From positions 1 through 6,099 of the forward strand of contig JAUZEI010000470.1 in the NCBI GenBank assembly GCA_030839105.1: a stretch of DNA of 6,099 nt, in the 5' to 3' direction. Position 1 is the stretch's first letter, and each line of letters starts with the position of its first letter. This stretch comes from Actinomycetota bacterium (lineage in GTDB: Bacteria > Actinomycetota > Acidimicrobiia > IMCC26256 > PALSA-610). A model generated the notes under the pieces. It ran no database searches. It saw only the letters and a list, made by a program, of their open reading frames with translations, and was not told where the DNA came from. The position numbers were made by a program, and so were the translations under genes. Positions 1-4,855 of the stretch are shown here, piece after piece.

Positions 1-424
1 CGCGTTCGTACACCGCGCGCTGTACGTCGGCGCGCGCCTCGATGACGCGTGCGAGGCCCTGGTCGCCGAGCGCGGTGCGCACCGCGGTGATGAGCTCGAC
101 GGTGAGATCGTCGTGACGATCGGGAAAAATATCCTGGGCGAGGTCGGTGAGCGTCCATACCGTCGGCGGACGGCCCCGACCCTCGGCCGAACCCGGCCGC
201 GACACGACGAGCCCGTGTTCGGCGAGTGCGTCGAGATGTTGACGAACTCCGGCCTCGGTCATGTCGAGCAGCGGCGCGAGGTCGGAGACCTTGGCGTCGG
301 AGCGCTTCAGGCGTTCGACGATCCGCCGTTTCGTCGGTCCCAGATTCGTCGTCTCGAGCGCGGCGGGTTCGGGTAGCTCCGGGGCCGGCGCGGGAATCTC
401 GGTGCGAGGCTTGACGTCGTCCAT
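1..424 (-). CDS. Winged-helix transcriptional regulator (COG2345/SufR-like), 3' end outside window
   Basis: Translating the minus strand from the ATG at 424-422 gives 141 open residues running off the left edge. Residues about 30-42 (GPTKRRIVERLKR) and 45-73 form a helix-turn-helix: KVSDLAPLLDMTEAGVRQHL, then DALAEHGLV. A wing follows with RGRPPTVWTL (83-92), then TDLAQDIFPDRHDDLTVELI (93-112). The GRP-x-x-x-W-x-LT wing followed by FP-x-x-H-x-x-LT is characteristic of the COG2345 group of predicted regulators, which includes the iron-sulfur regulator SufR. SufR-type members carry a Cys cluster in the C-terminal half; no Cys occurs in the visible part, so Fe-S binding cannot be judged. The first 29 residues are Pro/Glu-rich and probably disordered. 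No Shine-Dalgarno is visible before the ATG. The gene diverges from the Rieske fusion gene 44 bases away, so it probably regulates that gene and itself. Family call fairly sure; ligand unknown. Confidence 0.85.
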   Translation of the reverse strand, partial: MDDVKPRTEIPAPAPELPEPAALETTNLGPTKRRIVERLKRSDAKVSDLAPLLDMTEAGVRQHLDALAEHGLVVSRPGSAEGRGRPPTVWTLTDLAQDIFPDRHDDLTVELITAVRTALGDQGLARVIEARADVQRAVYER

Positions 425-439
425 CGGGAGTTAGATTAT
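411..439 (+). promoter_or_regulatory. Candidate promoter of the Rieske fusion gene
   Basis: TTGACG at 411-416 matches the -35 consensus at 5 of 6 positions. GATTAT at 434-439, 17 bases further on, matches the -10 consensus at 4 of 6. Transcription would start near 446, inside the palindromes, giving a leader of about 23 bases with AAAGGGA (458-464) ahead of the ATG at 469. The -35 lies within the first codons of the divergent regulator. An alternative -10, TATAAC at 445-450, lacks a good -35. Prediction from hexamers only. Confidence 0.4.
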
Positions 440-451
440 CGCAATATAACT
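429..451. promoter_or_regulatory. Candidate operator: 23-bp imperfect palindrome between divergent genes
   Basis: The arms AGTTAGATT (429-437) and AATATAACT (443-451) are reverse complements at 8 of 9 positions around a 5-base centre. The palindrome lies in the only clearly AT-rich patch of the window, between the regulator start (424) and the Rieske gene start (469). It overlaps the candidate -10 elements of both strands. Dimeric winged-helix regulators typically bind such dyads, so the neighbouring regulator is the natural candidate ligand. The binding itself is inference. Confidence 0.55.
435..448 (-). promoter_or_regulatory. Candidate -10 elements of the regulator gene
   Basis: On the minus strand, TATATT (448-443) and GATAAT (440-435) each match the -10 consensus at 5 of 6 positions. 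Neither has a convincing -35 hexamer at 16-18 bases. Starts from these would fall about 2-12 bases before the ATG at 424, so the regulator mRNA would have a very short leader or none. That agrees with the missing Shine-Dalgarno and is common in actinobacteria. Both elements lie inside the palindromes, as expected for autorepression. Confidence 0.35.
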
Positions 452-458
452 CTTGCGA
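439..458. promoter_or_regulatory. Second, overlapping inverted repeat TCGCAA-N8-TTGCGA
   Basis: TCGCAA at 439-444 and TTGCGA at 453-458 are perfect 6-base inverted arms separated by 8 bases (TATAACTC). The element overlaps the right arm of the 429-451 palindrome and ends just before the AAAGGGA ribosome-binding sequence of the Rieske gene. It could be a second operator, an alternative register of the same operator, or a small hairpin at the start of the Rieske transcript. With 6-base arms a chance origin is possible, although its position is suggestive. Confidence 0.4.
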
Positions 459-468
459 AAGGGACCGG

Positions 469-2202
469 ATGATCGACCAGGCGGTACGGGCCGGGACGCT
501 CGACGAGCTCCGCAAACAGGGCCGGCTCGTCACGAAGGTCGGATCGGTCCCGGTCGTGGTCTTCTGGCACGAGGACGCGGTGTACGCGATCGAGGACCGG
601 TGCCCGCACCTGGGCTTCCCGTTGCACCAGGGCACCGTCGAGGCCGGCCTCGTGACGTGTCACTGGCACCACGCCCGCTTCGACCTCGTGTCGGGATGCA
701 CGCTCGACATGTGGGCCGATGACGCCCGTGGGTTCGGGGCCGAGGTGCGCGACGGCGACGTGTTCGTCGAGGCGCGCGTCGATGCCGATCCGGTCGGCCA
801 CCTGCAGGCGCGCCTGCGCGACGGCCTCGAAGAGAGCATCTCGCTCGTCGTCGCCAAGTCGGTGCTCGGGTTGCTCGATGCGGGCGTGAGTCCGGCGGAC
901 ATCGTGCGAACGGGTGTCGACTTCGGCACGACGTATCGCGGCGCCGGTTGGGGCGCGGGTCTGACCGTGCTGATTGCGATGGCGAATCTGTTTCCGCACC
1001 TCGAGGGCGACGACCGGGCACTCGCGCTCGTGCACGGCCTGACCTTCGTCGCGAACGACACCGGCAATCAGGCGCCGCGTTTCCCGGTCGGTCCGCTGCC
1101 GACCGCCGAGGTGCCGCTGCGGAGACTGGAGAGCTGGTATCGCCGGTTCGTCGAAACCCGTTCGAGCGATTCCGCCGAACGCACACTCGAGACTGCTCTC
1201 GCCGATCCCGCGCACCTTTCCGAAGTCGAATCGATGATGTTCGCCGCAGTCACAGATCACGTATTCGTCGACGGCGGCCACACGATCGACTTCACGAACA
1301 AGGCGTTCGAAGCCGTGCAGATGCTCGGCCCCGACTCCGCCCCCGAAGTGCTGCCTACGCTCGTCGTGCAGACGACACGCGCGCAGCGTTCGGAGGAGTT
1401 CTCCGAATGGCGCCATCCACACGACCTGGTCACGCTCGCGGCCGAGACCGCGGCGCAGCTGCAAGGTCCGGGCCCGGGGCAGTCGTCCGGAGCCGACGTG
1501 GGCACGATCGCGTGGCACCTGCTCGCGGAGCAGCCCTTCGCCGTGGCCGACGCGTTGATCGAGGGACGGGCGGCGGGCGCGACCGACGAGGAGCTCGGGC
1601 GCGCCCTGGCGTACGCGGCCGCGTTGCGGATCGTCCGCTTCCACACGCGCAACGACCATGCCGACTGGGACACGGTGCACCACTCGTTCACTGCGGCCAA
1701 CGCGTTGCACCAGGCGCTCGCCCGCAGACCCACTCCCGAGTTGCGGCGCGGCGCCGTGCACGCCGCGCTGCGCATCTACCTCGACCGTTTCCTCAACGTC
1801 CCCGCGGCGCGGATGCCGCAGGCGACGAGCGGCAGCATCGAGGCCCTGAACCGTTGCTTCGACACGCAGGGCCTGGTCGACGAAGCCGCGAACGAGGCGT
1901 ACGGGTTCCTGCACGCCGGAGGTTCGCGCGCCGAGCTGATCGCGGCGCTCGGCCGGGCGTTGCTCGTGGAGGACGCCGAATTCCACTGGTTCCAGACCGT
2001 CGAGGCGGGAGTGCGCCAGGCGACGGCCTGGCCCGAAGGCTCCGAGGAGTCGGCGCTCATCCTGGTCGGCATCACCCGCTTCCTCGCGGCGCACACCCCG
2101 ACCCGGCGCGAGCTCCCCACTGTCGTGCGCATCGCCGCCCGCCTGCGCCGCGGCGAAGCCCTCTACGAAGACGAGAATTACGGAGACGACGAGCGCACGT
2201 AA
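469..2202 (+). CDS. Rieske [2Fe-2S] protein fused to a duplicated helical His-containing region, function unknown
   Basis: 577 residues. The ATG at 469 is preceded by AAAGGGA (458-464), and no in-frame ATG or GTG lies between the operator region and it. Residues 1-104 form a compact NirD/ferredoxin-like Rieske domain: ligands C45 and H47 in CPHLGFPLH, and C64 and H67 in CHWHH, spacing C-x-H-x16-C-x2-H. The remaining ~470 residues are Ala/Leu-rich and helical and match no family I can name. Two segments, about 128-307 and 359-565, align with each other. Shared positions include W161/W400, N173/N411, H189/H431 in a VH motif, D197/D439, R204/R448 and H271/H506. A His-dense stretch lies at 392-414 (H392, H397, H404, H405, H414). 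No signal peptide or membrane helix is seen, so it is probably cytoplasmic. The Rieske cluster presumably passes electrons to a site in the helical part; that site, perhaps a metal, is inferred. The D-x2-H-x4-H iron site of ring-hydroxylating oxygenases was not found. Confidence 0.9.
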   Translation: MIDQAVRAGTLDELRKQGRLVTKVGSVPVVVFWHEDAVYAIEDRCPHLGFPLHQGTVEAGLVTCHWHHARFDLVSGCTLDMWADDARGFGAEVRDGDVFVEARVDADPVGHLQARLRDGLEESISLVVAKSVLGLLDAGVSPADIVRTGVDFGTTYRGAGWGAGLTVLIAMANLFPHLEGDDRALALVHGLTFVANDTGNQAPRFPVGPLPTAEVPLRRLESWYRRFVETRSSDSAERTLETALADPAHLSEVESMMFAAVTDHVFVDGGHTIDFTNKAFEAVQMLGPDSAPEVLPTLVVQTTRAQRSEEFSEWRHPHDLVTLAAETAAQLQGPGPGQSSGADVGTIAWHLLAEQPFAVADALIEGRAAGATDEELGRALAYAAALRIVRFHTRNDHADWDTVHHSFTAANALHQALARRPTPELRRGAVHAALRIYLDRFLNVPAARMPQATSGSIEALNRCFDTQGLVDEAANEAYGFLHAGGSRAELIAALGRALLVEDAEFHWFQTVEAGVRQATAWPEGSEESALILVGITRFLAAHTPTRRELPTVVRIAARLRRGEALYEDENYGDDERT

Positions 2203-2208
2203 CTCCAC

Positions 2209-2229
2209 CGGCGATCATGCGCGATGCCG
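2209..2229. terminator. Weak hairpin in the convergent gap, possible bidirectional terminator
   Basis: Between the stop of the Rieske gene (2200-2202) and the stop of the opposing gene (2236-2238), CGGC (2209-2212) pairs with GCCG (2226-2229). ATC (2214-2216) pairs with GAT (2223-2225), leaving a bulged G and a 6-base loop. No T-tract follows on either strand, so it is not a canonical intrinsic terminator. Its position at a convergent junction is the main argument for it. Confidence 0.25.
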
Positions 2230-2235
2230 TCGGGC

Positions 2236-2748
2236 TCAGAAGCCGCCCCCGAGGTCGACGGCGTAGGCCTCGTACACCAGGTCGGCGCCGCGCTGGCGGT
2301 GCCGGGCAAGTGCCGCCAGCAGCGAAGTCAGCTCGCCGCGTAGCTCCTCGGCCCACGCGACGTAACCGTCGTCCTCGGAAGGCGGCGCGCTGAGACGCTC
2401 CTGGCCCGCGACGATGGTCGTGAGGATCTCGCTGTGCTCGCGGCGAAGGCGCGACGCGGGCGTGGCGAGCCGCGGTGACTCCGCCACGAGGTCGTCGAGG
2501 AACGCACCCGGCGCCTCGGTCTCCAAGATGTGGCGCGTCCATACCTCGTGAACGACGTCGAGCGCCTCGCGCCCGTGCGTCACCCAATCGACACGATTCG
2601 CGTACGGCGCCGCGAGTGCGAGCTCGAGCCCGCTGAGCGCGGCCTTGAGGCCGGCGCGTCGCAGACGCACGTCGTCGAGAGCAGGGTTCCGGGCCTGCAC
2701 GTCGGTGCCGGCGCCCAGCGTGCCGTCGAAGTTGCGGTAACGAGCCAT
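2236..2748 (-). CDS. Small helical hemerythrin-like protein
   Basis: 170 residues from an ATG at 2748-2746 with a strong Shine-Dalgarno, GGAGGT, on the minus strand (2758-2753). The sequence reads as a four-helix bundle: RLRRAGLKAALSGLELALAA (28-47), a helix ending in WTRHILETE (70-78), LRREHSEILTTIV (101-113) and LLAALARHRQRGADLVYEAY (143-162). This order, with H58, H73, H105 and H150, resembles hemerythrin/HHE-type iron-binding bundles, most clearly LxxEHxxI in the third helix. The match is imperfect. The usual H-x3-E pairs read H73-x3-T-E78 and H150-x3-G154, so a normal di-iron site is doubtful. The conserved-looking tail LVYEAYAVDLGG suggests an actinobacterial subfamily usually left as hypothetical. 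It is the last gene of the minus-strand cluster, 77 bases after LLM oxidoreductase B, and could bind or sense oxygen or a metal for that pathway; this is inference. Confidence 0.75.
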   Translation of the reverse strand: MARYRNFDGTLGAGTDVQARNPALDDVRLRRAGLKAALSGLELALAAPYANRVDWVTHGREALDVVHEVWTRHILETEAPGAFLDDLVAESPRLATPASRLRREHSEILTTIVAGQERLSAPPSEDDGYVAWAEELRGELTSLLAALARHRQRGADLVYEAYAVDLGGGF

Positions 2749-2752
2749 GCGG

Positions 2753-2758
2753 ACCTCC
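2753..2758 (-). promoter_or_regulatory. Strong ribosome-binding site of the hemerythrin-like gene
   Basis: GGAGGT on the minus strand, four bases before the ATG at 2748. It is the best Shine-Dalgarno in the window and fixes the start. It suggests that the last gene of the cluster is translated independently and strongly, in contrast to LLM oxidoreductase A, which depends on a stop-start overlap. Confidence 0.7.
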
Positions 2759-2807
2759 GGCGGGAGCGGTCCGGCGACGGTACGCCGAAAACGCGCCGCT
2801 GCCTAGA

Positions 2808-2825
2808 GGCCGCTCGGGCCGCTCG
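2808..2825. repeat. Perfect tandem repeat, 2 x 9 bp
   Basis: GGCCGCTCG occurs twice back to back (2808-2816 and 2817-2825), directly against the stop codon of LLM oxidoreductase B (2828-2826). Replication slippage in GC-rich spacer DNA is the simplest explanation. No hairpin or terminator role is apparent. Confidence 0.8.
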
Positions 2826-3821
2826 TCAGCCGGACGCGGGTCGTAACCGGGGCATGACCTTGGCGGCGAAGAGCTCCAGGCTGCCCCACGCGAGCGGGGA
2901 CGGCAGACCACCGGCGAGCGGGTTGAACACGATGCCGCCCTGCCCCGGAACGTCCTTGAGTCGCTCGAAGACCTCGTCCGGCGTGCCCACGACGTATTGC
3001 GGCGACGCCTTCAGGTCGTCGACCGTGGTCGCGTGCACTCCCGGCGTCGAATGTTGCCCGGGCGTCTGGAACGACGCGTAGGTCTGCGCCTCGTACAGCA
3101 CGTACTCGCCGATCTCGGCCCACGCCTTCTCCGGATCGTCGGCGACGTGCACGAAGGTCGGGCCGACAGGCTGGAGCAGGAAGCCGCCGTCGAAACCGAT
3201 CCTGCGCGCCTCGTCGAAGTAGGCCTCGCGCACGACCGCGTCCGTATTCATCGGGAACATCGCCAACCGCAGTCGCGCGGCCCGCCGCGCCGCCGCGGGC
3301 ACGCCGCCACCGACGAACAGCATCCGGCGCGGATCGGTCACGGGCTTCGGCGTGACCCGCACGGCGCGGCCGCGCCAGTCGAACTGCTCCCCCGTCAAGG
3401 CGTCGAGCACCGCGCCGACGTGCTCTTCGAGCGCCCGGCCGCGCGTCCCGTGCTCGAGGCCGGCCATCTCGAATTCTTCGACGCGGTAGCCGGCGCCGAA
3501 CACGACCCACATCCGGCCCGGGAACGCGTTGTCGAGCACGGCGATCTGTTCGGCGACCCGGATCGGGTCGTGCAGCGGCAGGACCGCGGCACTGATCATC
3601 AACCGCGCCCGTGCAGTCCGGGCGAGGACCGCGGCCGCCATCGTGAGCGGCGCGGGCATCCAGCCGTCGTCGACGCCGTGATGCTCCGACAGCACGAGCG
3701 AGTCGAAGCCGTGCTCATCGGCCCACGTGAATTGCTCGAGCGCGGTCGCGTAGATCTCCTGCGACGACTCGGGCGCGAAGTGCGGAGCACGGAAGTCGTG
3801 CCGCATCGAGAAGAACGCCAT
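2826..3821 (-). CDS. Luciferase-like monooxygenase (LLM oxidoreductase B)
   Basis: 331 residues, full family length. The ATG at 3821-3819 has AAGGA (3832-3828) six bases upstream. The bacterial luciferase TIM-barrel signature is clear: QFTWADEHGFDSLVLSEHHG (30-49), with H47-H48 at the end of an early barrel strand; ARLMISAAVLPLHDPIRVAE (72-91); and LDNAFPGRMWVVFGAGY (96-112) followed by RVEEFE. A later LFVGGG segment corresponds to the PIWIGG strand of the family. Such enzymes use reduced FMN or F420 to oxygenate, reduce or oxidise organic substrates in the cytoplasm; which cofactor is used cannot be read from this sequence. The segment at 200-290, with VHVADDPEKAWAEIGEYVLY and AQTYASFQT, is the substrate-side insertion typical of a separate LLM clade, so this is not a recent duplicate of LLM oxidoreductase A. 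It lies 68 bases after A in the same direction. Confidence 0.92.
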   Translation of the reverse strand: MAFFSMRHDFRAPHFAPESSQEIYATALEQFTWADEHGFDSLVLSEHHGVDDGWMPAPLTMAAAVLARTARARLMISAAVLPLHDPIRVAEQIAVLDNAFPGRMWVVFGAGYRVEEFEMAGLEHGTRGRALEEHVGAVLDALTGEQFDWRGRAVRVTPKPVTDPRRMLFVGGGVPAAARRAARLRLAMFPMNTDAVVREAYFDEARRIGFDGGFLLQPVGPTFVHVADDPEKAWAEIGEYVLYEAQTYASFQTPGQHSTPGVHATTVDDLKASPQYVVGTPDEVFERLKDVPGQGGIVFNPLAGGLPSPLAWGSLELFAAKVMPRLRPASG

Positions 3822-3842
3822 TCGGGATCCTTGGGGCCGGGA

Positions 3843-3870
3843 CTGGGAAAGTCGAGCTGGGAAAGTCGAG
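3843..3870. repeat. Perfect tandem repeat, 2 x 14 bp
   Basis: CTGGGAAAGTCGAG occurs twice without a mismatch (3843-3856 and 3857-3870). It lies in the 68-base spacer between the two LLM genes, about 20-50 bases upstream of the LLM oxidoreductase B start. It could be a slippage product or a pair of protein-binding half-sites spaced 14 bp apart. No convincing promoter hexamers flank it on the minus strand. Confidence 0.9.
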
Positions 3871-3889
3871 ACAACCAGGAAAGGCGCGC

Positions 3890-4855
3890 TCAGGAAAGCG
3901 CGGTGCGCTCGAGCTGCGGCCCGACCTCGGCGCCGAAGCGCGCGATCTGGTCGCAGTGCTCGTCGGCGTCGCGGGCGAACAGGCGCACCTGCAGGTGGGA
4001 AACGCCGATTGCACCGAGGCGCTTGTTCGCGAATTCGGCGATGCGATCGGCCGAGCCGTGCATCACGCCCTTCGGCAGGTCCCAGCCCGGCTCACCGACG
4101 TGCGCAACGAGGTGGTATCCGATCTCGGGCACCGCCCCCGGACGCACTTTGTCGCGCTCGCGCAGGATCGTGACGATGTCGTCGGGGAGCTGGTCGAGCG
4201 GCGTGGACTGCGGGATCCAGCCGTCGGCCATCGTCGCGACGCGCCGCAGCGCGGGCTTGCCCGAACCGCCGATCCAGATCGGCGGGTGCGGCTGTTGCAC
4301 CGGACGAGGTCGTTGGCCGACGGGCCCCGCGGGCGTCGTGTCGGTCCACTCGTCGGTCAGTGCCGCGGAGATTGTGGCCAACGCGTCGTCGGTGAGCCGA
4401 CCACGGCCCGAGAACGACACGCCCAACGCATCGAACTCCCCTTCGACGTGACCGGCGCCGATGCCGACGATCATGCGACCGTTCGAGAGACGGTCGAGGG
4501 TGGCGAACGCCTTGGCCGTGCCGAGCGGCGGTTGGTACGCGGCGATGAAGACGTTGGTCATCAAGCGGACTCGCGTCGTGTGCGCGGCGAGGAAACCGAG
4601 CGTTGCGATCGGGTCGAACCACTGCGTCGACATCATCTCGGCCGGCCCGGGCGGGATCGCGACGTGATGGCACACCGCGACGTAGAGGAAACCCGCGTCG
4701 TCGGCGGCCTGCGCGACCCGCACCATGTCATCGACGGTCGCCTCTTGCTCCCACGGCATCGACACGCGCACCGACAGCGCCTGCACCGGCAGCTGCATGC
4801 CGTAGGCGAGCACGCCGTCGGGAACGACGGAGACGGTTTGGGGAGTGCCGGCCAT
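3890..4855 (-). CDS. LLM class F420-dependent oxidoreductase (LLM oxidoreductase A)
   Basis: 321 residues. The start is the ATG at 4855-4853, which overlaps the stop of the aldehyde dehydrogenase by one base (TGATG). Further upstream the frame stays open, but that is antisense-type read-through inside the dehydrogenase gene. Family signatures: YGMQLPVQ (18-25), AADDAGFLYVAVCHHVAIP (50-68), ATLGFLAAHTTRVRLMTNV (84-102), KAFATLDRLSNGRMIVGIG (115-133) with AGHVEGEFDALGV (134-146), PIWIGGSG (192-199) and RRVATMADGWIP. LDRLSNGR-x-x-x-GxGAG followed by E-x-EF and the IWIGG strand are typical of F420-dependent LLM proteins of the TIGR03619 kind. The expected role is cytoplasmic hydride transfer between reduced F420 and an organic substrate. 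Translational coupling to the dehydrogenase argues that the two act in one pathway. Substrate unknown. Confidence 0.93.
   Translation of the reverse strand: MAGTPQTVSVVPDGVLAYGMQLPVQALSVRVSMPWEQEATVDDMVRVAQAADDAGFLYVAVCHHVAIPPGPAEMMSTQWFDPIATLGFLAAHTTRVRLMTNVFIAAYQPPLGTAKAFATLDRLSNGRMIVGIGAGHVEGEFDALGVSFSGRGRLTDDALATISAALTDEWTDTTPAGPVGQRPRPVQQPHPPIWIGGSGKPALRRVATMADGWIPQSTPLDQLPDDIVTILRERDKVRPGAVPEIGYHLVAHVGEPGWDLPKGVMHGSADRIAEFANKRLGAIGVSHLQVRLFARDADEHCDQIARFGAEVGPQLERTALS

Noticed and set aside
1645..1700. Ring-hydroxylating oxygenase iron site in the His-rich stretch of the Rieske protein
   Set aside because: The residues N395, H397, D401, H404 and H405 do not fit the D-x2-H-x4-H pattern, and the domain is duplicated and helical instead of the usual oxygenase fold.
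436..2208. 590-codon open frame on the minus strand opposite the Rieske gene
   Set aside because: Its translation is Arg/Val/Asp/Gly-rich low-quality sequence with no recognisable motif, whereas the plus strand has a complete Rieske motif and a ribosome-binding site. Long antisense frames are expected in GC-rich coding DNA.
948..2393. 481-codon plus-strand frame overlapping the Rieske gene
   Set aside because: It is an Arg-dominated out-of-frame shadow that runs past the Rieske stop into the opposing gene. No motif or ribosome-binding site supports it.
2772..2787. CGGCG/CGCCG inverted repeat followed by AAAA
   Set aside because: The stem has only five pairs. The A-run is on the wrong side for a plus-strand terminator, and on the minus strand the T-run precedes the stem, so it does not make a terminator for the LLM gene.
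2997..4451. 484-codon plus-strand open frame crossing both LLM genes
   Set aside because: It spans two well-supported minus-strand genes and the gap between them, and its composition is Arg/Gly/Pro-biased without motifs, as a frame shadow would be.
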